From contig NC_049979.1 in assembly GCF_000003815.2 (NCBI RefSeq), forward strand, positions 25,664,090 through 25,704,414: a stretch of 40,325 nucleotides of DNA, in the 5' to 3' direction. This document shows positions 1 through 11,310 of the stretch, one piece after another. Both the position numbers and the translations under genes were made by a program. The stretch's first letter is position 1. Each line of letters opens with the position of its first letter. This DNA comes from Branchiostoma floridae (Eukaryota; Chordata; Leptocardii; Amphioxiformes; Branchiostomatidae). Below the pieces are notes generated by a model. That model was not told the origin of the DNA. It ran no database searches and was given only the letters and a program-made list of their open reading frames with translations.

Positions 1-611
1 GTCTTTTTCCATTTATCTAAACTCCGGTGTTTCTATCCTCTCGAGACCACAACCTTGCATTACCCTTTTAGACTACACCTGCCCAAGTGCGGACAAATAA
101 CAAGGCTAGCAATTGAAACCCAATTACTTAGCAATAACATATATTGCGATATGTTACCTTCATTCCTCTATTGTATGGGCTCCATTACTCCCTCTTTTGT
201 GCACGGACGGCTTGTTATGCCATTATACCATGACATTGCATGACGTTTTGATGTGAGCGGTAAATTATCTTCCGTCTCTCAAGGGACCAACATTACAGTT
301 GATGTTGTCAGGGTCATTTTTTATTGGGGACATAAAATGGGTGTTGAGTTTTCTGAAACAAATAGCGATCTTTCGTTTAGCAAACTGTGACTAAATGTGT
401 ATTTTAGTGAAAACATTTTACATACTCCAAATTATAACATTATGTACGTGTAAAGTTACAAAACAAAATAGACGATCGAAAGAAGAGACTGAATCGAAGA
501 GCATGATAACAACAACAACAACAACAACTACAATAAGTGTAGCAATAAAAACTATTGCCATGGCGACGGTTTTATTGTTTCGTAAGTATTAATGATTGTT
601 GTTGTAGGTGT
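1..611. other. Intergenic, no gene recognised
   Basis: AT-rich sequence with short open frames (62 and 65 codons) that match no family I know. Apart from the AAC microsatellite I see nothing structured. Confidence 0.6.
508..528. repeat. (AAC)n microsatellite
   Basis: Seven consecutive AAC/ACA triplets. It gives a poly-Thr run in a short spurious frame and has no sign of coding use. Confidence 0.8.
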
Positions 612-701
612 GTTGTATTTGTGTTCTATCCTTTCGCCTGGCTGTATGTATGAAGATTGTTTTACCCGATAGATGTTCGTAGGGCATTGCTGTTAACAAG
701 A
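612..701 (+). repeat. Interspersed repeat R1, copy 1
   Basis: About 85 bp closely similar to 1435-1527 (shared landmarks TTTGTGTTCTAT, GAAGATTGTTTTAC/TAAAGATTGTTTTAC, GTAGGGCATTG). This copy lacks the AATAAA and trinucleotide tail of copy 2, so it looks like a decayed or truncated copy of the same 3' end. Confidence 0.65.
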
Positions 702-1434
702 AAAGCGATCTCCTGTGACCTATTATAAATGGCTTTCACTGATTTTACAAAATTATACATCTTTTGTACCTAAATAACAATGTGTTCAAACTTCAAAGTA
801 TGAAAGCTTTAGCAAAGAATTTTCGGAAATTTTTGCCAATCGGACATATACTTAACAGTGAGCCTAACGTTTCTCTTTTTGAGTTACACATGGCATATGT
901 TTTAGCATTCTAACATAAATGCAGTATATTTATAAAATGTCCTTATTAATTATGTAAATTAGCCCCTGATCTGCATGATCTGCATTTAATTGTGTAAGGC
1001 ATCTCTGAAGCTATCTATATTCCAAATATCATGAAGATCTGTCAACCCATTTCCGAGTTATTCCCCTCTAAAGGGATGATGCAACTAAAATTCCTGACAT
1101 GCCTGTACAAAAATTCCTGGAATTTTGGGAATTCTTGTGAAACGGACACACACTATTCTATTAGGCTAGCCCACGAGGCGTCGCCAAAAATGTAGCGGAG
1201 TGAATAAGCAGGAACCGACAAAAAAAGGAGACTTGGAATCTGGAATGAGACGCCTTAAGAACCAAAGACTACACCCAATCATTGGCACCTGTTAAGGTAC
1301 GAAAGGACAGTCAGAGTTTTCGATTCCAATACTTACTTCACAATCTGTAGCTTGACAAAAGGTAAATTAAAATAACTGTGAGTTAAAAGTTACCTTTTTC
1401 ATTTTTTTAAGATTCTCTCTCTCATGTACCTCAA
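702..1434. other. Intergenic, low-complexity/old repeat sequence
   Basis: No gene seen. Around 1015-1080 the text resembles an old dispersed repeat of a kind common in marine invertebrate DNA (phrases such as ATCATGAAGATCTGTCAACC), but no boundary can be drawn. Confidence 0.45.
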
Positions 1435-1556
1435 ATGCATTTGTGTTCTATACTTTCACCTGGTTGTATGTATAAAGATTGTTTTACGCGATGGATGTTT
1501 GTAGGGCATTGTTGTTATCAATAAAGCTCTCATCATCATCTCATCATCATCATCAT
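1435..1556 (+). mobile_element. Repeat R1 copy 2: probable non-LTR retroelement 3' end with (TCA)n tail
   Basis: The segment carries AATAAA at 1520-1525, followed at once by a (TCA/ATC)n tail (about 1530-1556). That is the layout of a 5'-truncated non-LTR retrotransposon or SINE 3' end on the plus strand. The first 90 bp match copy 1 at 612-701. No coding part is left, so the clade cannot be named. Confidence 0.5.
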
Positions 1557-1595
1557 AAAATGACATTCCGAATATAGTTTCCACGTAGTTGTGTT

Positions 1596-1650
1596 CCTTC
1601 CTTCCTCCTTCCTTCTTTCCTCATTCCTCCTTCCATCCCTCCCTCTTTCT
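1596..1650. repeat. Imperfect CCTT/CTCC pyrimidine tract
   Basis: About 55 bp of nearly pure C/T on the plus strand made of CCTT, CTTC and CCCT units. Confidence 0.7.
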
Positions 1651-1860
1651 GGCCCACTGGACCGTAGTGGCCTGTGGGCCCGAAGGGCTATTGAAGTGAT
1701 TGACACCGCCCCTATACACCATAGTGGGAGGGATTATAATTAAGAATAATAATGATTTATCTGCTATACTGTTTTTTTAACTTTATTGCAAGATCATGCC
1801 CGAAGGGTTATTACAAACAAAGTAAGACAGTGGTATTCAGAATTGTATACTTAAACAAAG
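1651..1860 (-). mobile_element. Possible retroelement 3' end (reverse orientation)
   Basis: On the minus strand the block ends with CAATAAAGTTAAAAAAAC (around 1772-1789), the same AATAAAGTTA signature that ends other LINE fragments in this window (14355, 35195). Two related phrases, GCCCGAAGGGCTATT and GCCCGAAGGGTTATT, occur 120 bp apart. Weak call. Confidence 0.35.
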
Positions 1861-2331
1861 AATGAAAATGAAAGATATAAGTTAGAACTGACATTTGATC
1901 TAAATCTGTGAACAACTTGTTTGTCCAACGACTTGTAAATCCACAATAGTATTATTACCTCCATGAAATGTCATAGAGCTTACCTTTTCACCAGCGTTTG
2001 TCTGTCTGCCTGTCAACAAGATAACTCAAGAAAGAATGGGTAAATTGCTTTCATACTTTGTGTGTTAGTGGGGTGTGATGAAAGCTGGAAATGATTGGAT
2101 TCTGGGACCCCTAGCGGTTTCCCTTTGTACTGAAGCGCAACTTCCGCTTTATCTATCTCGTGCTCTGAACAAGCTATGGTCACGAATTTGGAGTAGTAGA
2201 TAGCTCTTGAGCCAAGGAATAAGTCACATAAGTTGGGGTCCCCTAGCGATTAGTTTGCCCTATTTATCCAGTTTCTGCTCCTTTTTAAGGAGTCGGGGGG
2301 GGGGGGGGGACTGAAATATTGATCAAGTCAA
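1861..2331. other. Intergenic, old dispersed repeat likely
   Basis: No gene. The stretch about 1980-2250 has the look of an old dispersed repeat (phrases on 'caacaagataactcaag' and two 'ccctagcg' blocks), but there is no second copy in the window to confirm it. A 15-base G run lies at 2295-2309. Confidence 0.4.
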
Positions 2332-2729
2332 CAGGGCCATAATGATTTGATTATATGGATGACATCCATGCGAGCATCAATATTTGTCAATTTCCAAAAA
2401 GAATTTGATCATTCTGTAAATCGCAGCCGCAAAACATGCAACTATGTGTCATGTAATAATATTGATAAGATATCGGAAAACTGATACTATTGTTGGAGAA
2501 TTCCAAAGTGAATCGTAAAATAGAAAAAAAATAAGATGTGAAAGTACACAATGAAAGAACCTATTGTTCGGTATACCATATGTGTGTTAAATCATTTGTT
2601 CAACCTTCCTGACCACTTAGATCTCGTAATGAAGGAAAATTTTCAGCCAAACTTTTTTATTCGCACGATCGCACCAGTTTTGGGGTTCCCAGAGGAGGTC
2701 ATACATATAATCAAATGAACATGGCCTAA
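2332..2729. mobile_element. MITE family M1, copy 1 (terminal inverted repeats)
   Basis: The left end reads GGGCCATAATGATTTGATTA then TATGGATGACATCC; the right end is its inverse (GAGGTCATACATATAATC, AAATGAACATGGCCTA). The same ends bound 24443-24817 and 33000-33320. There is no transposase frame inside, so it is non-autonomous. Arms are diverged, so the copy is old. Confidence 0.7.
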
Positions 2730-3026
2730 TGACCCTTATTATGAATAAATCTACTAAGAAGTGAACAGGGGACGAAGACTATAGAACAGACGTATAAACA
2801 ATGGCGAACAAGAGGCTGGGTTTACCCCCCGCTGGTAACAGACGTCATAGCGAGTTTCTCTCTTAAGTGGACGAAATTTCAGCAATTTTTGTGATGTAAT
2901 TAGCTTACCTGAACGGATTTACGCATTAAGTTGACTCTTACCCCCTGCTGACACCACTTCTAACCACCTGTCGACTTGAGCTGCTCATGGAGGTACATGC
3001 GCGTACAACTGTCTCACGGGCGAAAC

Positions 3027-3284
3027 CTTAAAAGTAGACTCTCATTGCACTTGGGGCACCGGTGCGGCACTGCGGGGTTCGTTCACTGCAACACTGTTTT
3101 GTTATTTCGCGCAATTTCTAATAATTTAGATATTGCGTAATACGAAAAAAGTATGACTTAGAAGACAACAAAATACACAAAACTGAAGAAAATTCGTTCT
3201 TTATCTCGGAAATTCGTTGAGTCATCTACGAACCCCGCAGTGCCGCACCGATGCCCCAATTGCAATGAGAGTCCACCTTTAAAG
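3027..3284. mobile_element. Foldback/MITE-like element with ~57-bp inverted arms
   Basis: Left arm 3027-3082 (CCTTAAAAGTAGACTCTCAT ... GCACTGCGGGGTTCG) is inverted at 3226-3284 (CGAACCCCGCAGTGCCGCAC ... GAGAGTCCACCTTTAAAG). The interior is about 140 bp and AT-rich with no frame. A diverged relative of the left arm lies at about 21410-21450. Confidence 0.7.
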
Positions 3285-4057
3285 ACCCTAAATTAGAATA
3301 AGATTGGAACGATCAAAACGTAAAATATCTTAGTCTTTTTAAGAAAAATAATATAAGTCCCGGTAGTCAGAAAATATCATAATGCAATACGATATTACGA
3401 AGCATATTTCGGTAAACGAAAGAATTCTGATATAGATAAAACATATGCAGTATGAGAACTGTCGTTGAATGAGTAAACGATATAACGTTACATATAGTCA
3501 CTGTGATATTTCTTAAATGCGTGATTCGTCACAAATACAATATTGTCAAAGACACGGATTGATATATCATCCTTATCTAATTTTCCAATTTGTTTGATTT
3601 CTCAAGTTTGAAATGCATGAACATTCGAAGGTCTACACAAACACAAAACATGCCTAAAACAACAACTCCATTTTGCAACTTGCGCAAATTTGTTGTTAGA
3701 TACCCTTTATACCTATTTGTTTTAGCTTCTCGATTTAATTTCACCAGTAGAAGAGAAACTATTAAGCCTTTATCGGGTTTTGTGAATTCAATGGTACAGC
3801 AAATGTAACCTATGTCACTTTCTGTCTTGATTTGATATGAATCTATTTATATTGACATGGACGATATGTAAAAGAGAACATATATATGAAGAACTTGTTA
3901 TAACTGCATGCAACCCCACAGTATGATGCTCGTTTATATATTACTATTCTTTACTTGTTTATTCTAGTTCAAGTCTATTTATTCGTTTTATAATGATTTA
4001 CAGCATTTGTGAAAGATTGACATAACAGGTGACCATAACCTTTTCAAGATGCACTTT
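3285..4057. other. Intergenic, AT-rich, no gene recognised
   Basis: Contains a 72-codon frame at 3590-3808 with no recognisable domain and no convincing codon bias. Nothing else supported. Confidence 0.5.
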
Positions 4058-4302
4058 GTATATAAGTTATATTTTGTTTCCCTTTATTACTGTATGTACC
4101 GTTTTTGATTCTTACTATTTAGTTGAATGTGTACTTGTACATAAGTTATGCTTTGTTTCCGATTATCACTGTATATACTACTGTTGACTCTTATTATTAC
4201 TTGTGTATTTTGTTTCGGGGAGACAACTTGCAGAGGTGGCATGTCACCTGTTTTGTTTCCCCACCATTTTTACATGGGAAGTGAAATAAACAAATAAACA
4301 AA
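4058..4302 (+). mobile_element. Probable non-LTR retroelement 3' end with internal 79-bp duplication
   Basis: Two imperfect tandem units, 4058-4136 and 4137-4212, share ATAAGTTAT, TTTGTTTCC, TACT(A)CTGTAT and TGACTCTTA/TGATTCTTA. After a hairpin-like block (GGTGGCATGTCACC), an AATAAA at 4285-4290 leads into an (AAAC/AATA) tail ending at 4302. That is the layout of a LINE 3'UTR on the plus strand. No coding part remains. Confidence 0.45.
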
Positions 4303-4460
4303 GATGTCAACCCGGAGACCAGACTGTAAGGTTCGATCCACTAACATTGGGAAGGACTCTTAGTGATCCATGTGTGTGGTAGGTTCTTAAATATGACAGA
4401 GGCGTGGCTCTCCTTGAATACGGAACCTGGTTTTACGTTGGTCCCATCTAAGAGGTCCCT
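4303..4460 (-). mobile_element. Decayed body of a tRNA-derived SINE
   Basis: The block around 4395-4460 aligns by eye with the SINE body at 17175-17250: GGCTCTCCTTGAATACGG against GACTCTCCTCAAACACGG, then CATCTAAGAGG against CTATCAGAGG. The tRNA head is not recognisable here, so this is an old fragment. Confidence 0.4.
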
Positions 4461-6571
4461 GTATTTTTGGATATCTAGTAATTATTGATTGATTCTTGTG
4501 ATGTGCAGTGCTATACTATGCCGTACAATATGCATGTTGCGCTGTACTTTACAACTACAACATACAAGATGTGCATTCGACGACGAAGTGACAAGGACAT
4601 GTATGATCAGTGTATTTTGTACGTTTTGCGTGTCTTGTTGTCTCTCAAATTATAATTTTACATCGTTCATCGTATTCAATTTATGAAGACATACAGGTCA
4701 TAAAAATAAATTCAATTTAGGTGGCTCAGCGCTCTCTATCCACGTGGAAGCATCGGCATGATATGTCGATCCTCACCCGTGGTCAAAATGGCGGCATGGT
4801 GTTGTCCCTTTTTGCTATGTGACTGTTGTCTGACGGATGCTTGAGTTGCGTGCAAGTGTACAAATGTAGGCAATACGACACGGACTGATGGCTGTCTTGT
4901 ACCTAATTTGTGGTGAGTGGAAACAAAAGGGTTCGAACAACTGACTCCCTGATCGATGAAAAACACTTGGATGTCGAAACCCCCTCATCTTCTCCCCCAC
5001 GAACAATGTGTCCAAATTGGCGACTGCTTTTTTTTTCACCAAGGTCGCGTGACCCCGCCCATGCGTCTAGACAAGGTGCAATTTGGGGTACCAATTATCA
5101 GGCATCTAATTTTCAAACCACAATTTTCTGTGCTCGCACACTGCGATGCACAGCTCATCACCCAATGGTACCTCCCACGTCGAGCCAACAACATCAAGAT
5201 TATCCTTGTTATTTTGAACACGGTATTTACTCCCCCTTTCCACTACCGTATAAAGACCCAAAATGTCATGAGAATTTCAAACGAATGTCACTGATAACGA
5301 AGTGCATTTTGTAAATATTTTGTTTTATTGTTTTTTAAATTTTACTTCTACACAGTGGATGATATTCCAGTTATAAAGCCATACACAAAGGTCATACAAA
5401 TCCAATTTCGGTCGCTGAACAATCCAGTAGATGACAGAAATGAACAACAACAGAAACTAACAAACGTTGTATTATTGCTATTGTTCTAAAGTTTTTATGT
5501 ATGTATGTCTAAGGTTTAGAAATTTTTTTCTGATGGAAAGAAATGTATCCATTTCCATGAGTCGAGACTTAAGAAAAGAAGTACCCACAACCGAGACGTG
5601 GCATATTTTCAAACAACAAATCTAAACTACGTACGCATACTATATGTATACATACAAAATTTACATAAATACATAGAGAAATATTTATATATATAGAGAG
5701 GTGGATAGATAACGGAAGTCTCCACATTCGGCAATAGAAATATGATATGATCTTTTCGAATTTATCAAACCAAACTGAACAACTGTTACCTTCTTGTAAT
5801 TTGGGGTTTAGTCTCAGAAATCTTTTCTGTCACCAAAATCACTATCACCATTATTTCATTTTAATACGTCGGTTTTTGCTCTCATGCCTCTAAACATTTC
5901 ATATGTTTTTGCTGTCTCGCCAGCCCGCCTGACGAATTTACAATGGGCAAGTTCCCAAGTACCTACCGCATACTCCCCGCTCTTTATACATACATGACAG
6001 ATCTACAAAATGTACTTAAAAATCTCATCTTGCTGGGCGTCGGCAGACGTGTTTTTGACAAGGACTTCCTGTGATGTATATCAAGTAATTGCATGTTCCT
6101 GACAAGTTCAACTACATACCTGTCAGCGAGACGCGCAGCGACAGCCATTTCAAACTCATCTTTTTCATATTACTAAATTGAGTGACCTTCAGCAAATTAC
6201 ACACGCACACATACACTCACAAAGTGCCAAGCAAGTTAACGCATCGCATATACTATTATCTTAAATTGAGTCTCGGAGGAGCGAATTGCGACGGCAGTTC
6301 AAGCTCGGTGCGGTAACATGAAATTATCGCGCCGTGGGACCACTATATAACGGTTCTGTCATTTGCTATGCTGTAGCATTTGTGGGGATTAGAAGTACAT
6401 GTATGTTTGTTTGGATCAAACGTATATGCATGTTTTTATTGCACTTTGTACGATTAACGTCGCCATGTTATTGTTTGTATGACACGTCCTAGTTTCACCT
6501 TGATATTATTTTAGCTGCCTTTATGCCACAATCTATTTCTTCAACACATCAAATTAACGAAGACCTGAATT
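4461..6571. other. Intergenic, no gene recognised
   Basis: Overlapping frames of 60-134 codons on both strands at 4736-5314 match nothing I know and are judged chance. 5640-5705 is an AT-rich TA-type tract. 5920-6170 and 6260-6350 are GC-richer than their surroundings and could be conserved non-coding sequence, but that needs a cross-species comparison. Confidence 0.5.
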
Positions 6572-6607
6572 TAAATGTGTGTAGGTGTGTATGTGGGTGT
6601 GTATGTC

Positions 6608-6653
<46 letters not shown>

Positions 6654-6680
6654 ACTGTGTGTGTGTGTCTGTGTAGGTGA
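6572..6680. repeat. (GT)n microsatellite
   Basis: Pure GT from about 6611 to 6648, with imperfect TGTG/TATG flanks on both sides. Confidence 0.95.
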
Positions 6681-7168
6681 ATGTATATCGTCAGACATGT
6701 GACAAGTAACGGAATCACAGAACAATGTCTCAACTGCACTCTTTTAACAATGGTTGATAATGAAAATGAGTAAGATAGTATACTAGTACGCGCACAGTAA
6801 GGACTTAATTTCATAATGTTAATAGCTGACACATTTTTAGATATCAATAAAATTCTCGAATATTTATTTCAAAGATCATGTATTGTATTGAAAAACAAAT
6901 AATAGTATAAACTAGTCTCAAAGTATTATCCACGGACTTGGTAATTTTTTTCTTACCTTTATATTGTAAAAAAAGAGTTGTCTGATGATTGTATTATGTA
7001 AAACTTGCCCAATCCTTACTCTGCGTCAATCATAAAGAGTTACATTATTCTTAATATGCGTTGAACTGAATTTGTAGTTATTTACATTATACATATATCA
7101 ACTTCTTGCTACTAACGACTCGCAATGGATGCCATCCTACACATGAGGAACTTGAGACGGATTGATAA
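6681..7168. other. Intergenic, no gene recognised
   Basis: AT-rich; no frame with a recognisable domain and no repeat I could pair inside the window. Confidence 0.5.
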
Positions 7169-7310
7169 ATATAGTGTGTGTGTGTGTGTGCTTGTATGCT
7201 TGCACGTGCGTGTATACGAGCGTGTGTACATGTGTGAGCGTGTGCATGTGTGTGTGTGAGGAGAGGTGTTCGTGCATGTGTGTATCTATATGTGTATTTG
7301 TGTGTTTGCT
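7169..7310. repeat. Imperfect (GT)n tract
   Basis: GT dinucleotides interrupted by GC, AT and GA steps over about 140 bp. Gives spurious Cys/Val-rich and His/Thr-rich frames on the two strands. Confidence 0.9.
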
Positions 7311-10300
7311 TCATACCACATTTCGTACCGAAAATTATATTTACCAGTGCATGATTCTGTGTCTCTATCCTGAATCAATGACAAAGCTAATCAGTTCTAA
7401 TTCTAAAATTAAGTTCTAAAAGCATTGTCCCGTCAAACTGTTCAATTCACAATAGAGTATTATAATTTTGGTATAATTTCTAATACTAGTACGCACTAAC
7501 AAGAAATCATGAAAAGCAGTAATCTATATATACGACACAGACGTACCTTTCACGTAAGTGTCAAATAGACAATACTATAGCACAGAGTGTTCGCTATTTT
7601 TGAAACGCTATTGCCGTGCGCGTTCGGTCACACGTTACAACTCTAATAGGCCATTTGATTGTGTATGACTTCACGAGGACTTCATAGGATTCAAACAATT
7701 ATGACTGACAAGAACCAGCTGTTTCTTTCATTCATCCGTGTGTTAAAAATTCTAAAACGCCACTCACGGTGGAGGATTCTCTCAGACTTGTAAAAGAGCG
7801 CCGTCTATCAATCACTTGAAAATGTGCAGCCAGAAGAAAAATATTTCGTCTCTGGATGCCACCATCTCTTTCACTTCATCACAACATTGAACTCCAGAGT
7901 ACTTGGAATTCAGAAATGTCATTCACATCACAAAAATTTTGATAGAAAACCCTTAGACCTTTCTAAAGTGATCACTAAATATTCATCCACTAGGAATAAA
8001 AAAAATGACAGCATTCAATTCACGGTGTATAACTTCGTCACGCTGTGAGTTGCCTGTACGAGATGACAGCAGAAGGGTGGTTTGGGGTGACAGAGATACT
8101 GCGCCCATGTTTTACACAATATACAGCCGCATGGAACACCGCTAACATCTGAAGTGAGCTGCGCAGAGACCCAGAAACCAAACGACACCCTGCCCTTTCT
8201 CCTGAGCGACAGTGCTTCTGTTAGCAAACACTGATTAGTTGATATTCTGCCTGCTTTTCCTGTATTTCCCTTGAGTGTTCGCTCCCTCTTCGCTTGTCCC
8301 TTTCAGCTCTGTTAGCTAGAACCACTAGATCGAACAAAATTAAGATAAGTCTGGCGAAGAGCATGGCAACACAAACACTGGGAAAGTGATAAGCATGGCA
8401 GCTGTCAAGAGTTGACAATATCGACATACTTATAAAATGTCCGCACAAGCATCTTTTATATGGTGACATTCTTGGGAAAATGCGGCAAAATGTTCTATGG
8501 TGATTTATGACGTCACAAAATACGTCATAAACAAAATCCATTTCTCGAGGAACCCTCACATGCGCATCTTCTGTCTGAATTAAAAAAAAAATTTTAACGA
8601 TTTATGCAATTTTAACCATTCTGTTTTAAGATGATGCTTTTTTCCCCAAAGTTGTCGTATTATTCATTTGTCATGAGAATTTAGTCCAAATATCTCATAT
8701 CACATGTGAGTGGAAAATGTCGCTGCTTTTTTGTTAAAATTAACAAAAACAATCGGCGTGAACATTTTTTCGCCTCTTCTTATTCTATTTCTGTTAACTG
8801 TATCATTCTTTTCTTTCTTCTTTGAGACTCTTTTCTTGGTCCGTAAATTATCATTTTCTCCATTACAGTTATTTCGTCCCTTTTAAAATTGATTACATCA
8901 TAGCAACATGACATCGTCTCCCACTCTCTTCACATCCTTGCAGGCGTTTTTCTCCATGTAAGAAGTAAGTGAAGAAAAGCATAGCTCACTTAGAAACGTA
9001 TCGCCGAGCTTCGTATGTATACCAGAATTTGCATTTTTTTGATATGTCGATCGATGACGAAAAATAGCATCAAAAGACTCGCCGAGTATCAGGAGTAAGG
9101 GTTTTCGTGACGGCACTGAGAGGTGACACCGAGCTAGCAATGCCGCAGGGTGGATTGCCTTCCAAAGAAGTCATATCGGCGCACACAGGTCAAGTTTAAC
9201 GTCTACGCGAGTGCCCGGATGGAAAGGACGAGAGGTCAAGAGCGCGCGGCCTCCTGGGATACCTGATCCTCTGCCGTGTGGTTTATTGACAAGCTTTGAC
9301 AAGTTGGGGAGGGGGGCACGGTGTGCTGTTACCATCCGGATTGATCACCGGGATTTGCTGCTAACGCCGCTGTCAGTTGTAGCTCGGCATGAATCAGTAG
9401 AAATCTTTCTGTGGTCATTTTGTAATACCTTGGTTTAAGTAGGAAGACAAAGTCACCAATTGTCAATGTCAACAGTAACAAAATTCAAAACTCAAACTGT
9501 CAATTTGAAATATTCGACTCAATGTGTCTACAAAAGAGATGTTAATCAAGACATCAAAAATGCGAGATGATAAAGATTATTATGGTCGTCCAATGTGAGT
9601 GGGAACTGGGTTATTCCATTATAGCTCTTGCGCCCAAGAACCCCTAAAGAATGTACAAACTAGTTTAGGGTTAGCTCAACAAGAAAAGAAAGCGACAGAG
9701 CAATAAAAAAACTGTTATGTTGTACAGTCGTTCATTTTTGCTAAATCTCTCTATTCGCACCACTAATGTAGACTCCTGTTATTGGTACCATAAAGAAAAC
9801 TTAACAAAGTATTGAATGTAGCGTCCATGTTTAACTTTGAAACCTGCGGGTGAATTTGAATTCGGATATGTGATTACAACCGTATGTATCAGTGTATGTA
9901 TTAGCATGACATACGATGACATTATATTCATACAAATCCTTAGGTCTGACAGGGCTAACCAACCAACATGGCGCCGTTAACGTCACGTGGATCCGATTTT
10001 CATCAAATGTACAATACCACCCTCCCAACCCCCCCTCTCATCAGTACATTGATCGTCGCACCACCCATTTTCCCGCCGCCGCAGGAGACCTAGAGGTTAA
10101 TGCTACCTGTGCCACGGGGTCTTCCAATTCCATTACCGCTCGGCTCGTAATACGATCACGATGTCACCCTGTCTCCTCCACCCGCGACTCCCGCCCCAAT
10201 CAACCTTTCCATGTCCAGTATTACCGGATAAATCCCCTAGAAGGCTATCAACGTCTAGAATCCCCCCTCTCCACTAAAACATATCCGACAAGTGTAACGG

Positions 10301-10738
10301 ATATTGGCCTGTAGGGTTTCGAAACGCGCCATTTTAATACGTCCTGCGGTCTGTCGAATGCGTTTTATCTGTTCGCCCGTTGATAATGCATGCCCTCGAG
10401 TTTCCGTTTCCTAAAACATTGATCAAAATTTGTCAGCTAATAGCAAATGCGGCTTGACCTTTTTTTTGCAGTACCTCGTCTCTTTCCTCAGCGAGAGCAC
10501 GTTTGCACAGATGTCCACAAAGATGACATTTTGATCACATGAGTGTGTACACGAGGTACCCGTTCAGTGCATCATGCGCTGCTCTTAAGTACCCATGAGT
10601 AGATATGGCATTATCAACAGCTTGTCATCTGCTGTTTATGTGTTTTGTAATAGAAAATTCCGCTTTGTTCTCGATATCTTGAATTGAAATATATTGGGTA
10701 AAATTGGCTCTAATTTTCATTTCATTGTTGGTATTTGC
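7311..10738. other. Intergenic, no gene recognised; GC-richer blocks at 9190-9440 and 9950-10320
   Basis: About 3.4 kb with only short unrelated frames. Two blocks stand out as less AT-rich with frames open on one strand: 9190-9440, and 9950-10320 (132-codon frame, 9916-10314). Neither shows a protein family motif nor clear exon borders. They could be conserved regulatory DNA or old exapted repeats. Confidence 0.45.
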
Positions 10739-10988
10739 TTCTTTTTCCTTTCTTTCATTCATTCATTCATTCTTTCTTTCTTTCTTTCTTTCTTTCCTTC
10801 CTTCCTTCTTTTTTCTGTCTTTCTTTCTACCCTTCCTTTCTTCCCTCTTTCTTTCCTTCCTTCCTTCCTTCTTTCCTTCCTTCCTTCTTTCTTTCCTTCC
10901 TTCCTTCCTTCCGTCCTTCTTTCCTTCCTTCCTTCCTTCCTTCCTTCCTTCCTTCCGTCCTTCTTTACTTCTTTTTCATCTTTCTCTC
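10739..10988. repeat. (CTTT/CTTC)n polypyrimidine tract, ~250 bp
   Basis: Almost uninterrupted C/T on the plus strand: it begins with CATT units, moves into CTTT and then long runs of CCTT/CTTC. All open frames here encode Ser/Phe/Leu/Pro repeats only and are not genes. Confidence 0.95.
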
Positions 10989-11310
10989 ATTACAGCTGGG
11001 GTGAAAAACTATGACCACACACATCTTCTTCTGACACTTCTTACAAAACTGAATGGCGTTTGCACTGTCAACGTCAACAACCCCCCCCCCCCCCTCCCGA
11101 ACACCCAACCGCTAGAACAATATTCAGAACGACTTGTATCCAACCCCCGCCGACTGCCGTGACATCTAACGTGGGTAACCCATTAGCTGCTACGGAAAAT
11201 CTACTCAAAAATATTCCTCCCCAGAGACCTGCGTCATCGCCTTGTATGGCAACGATACATGAACTGCCATGTGAAAACAAATTGGATAGTGCGCTATCTG
11301 TCTTTGTTAC
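10989..11310. other. Intergenic, no gene recognised
   Basis: A poly-C run lies at about 11081-11093. Short frames here have no recognisable domain. Confidence 0.5.

Noticed and set aside
4910-5314. 134-codon frame as a gene
   Set aside because: Overlapped by frames on both strands, no domain, no codon pattern.
7824-8559. Frames of 70-112 codons on both strands
   Set aside because: No recognisable motif or splice context; treated as chance.
9916-10314. 132-codon frame as an exon
   Set aside because: No recognisable motif, and runs of CCCTCC/CCCCC keep the frame open by low stop-codon content.
10694-11162. Ser/Phe/Leu-rich frames of 89-152 codons in three frames
   Set aside because: All three come from the CTTT/CTTC tract; no start context, domain or non-repeat part supports a gene.
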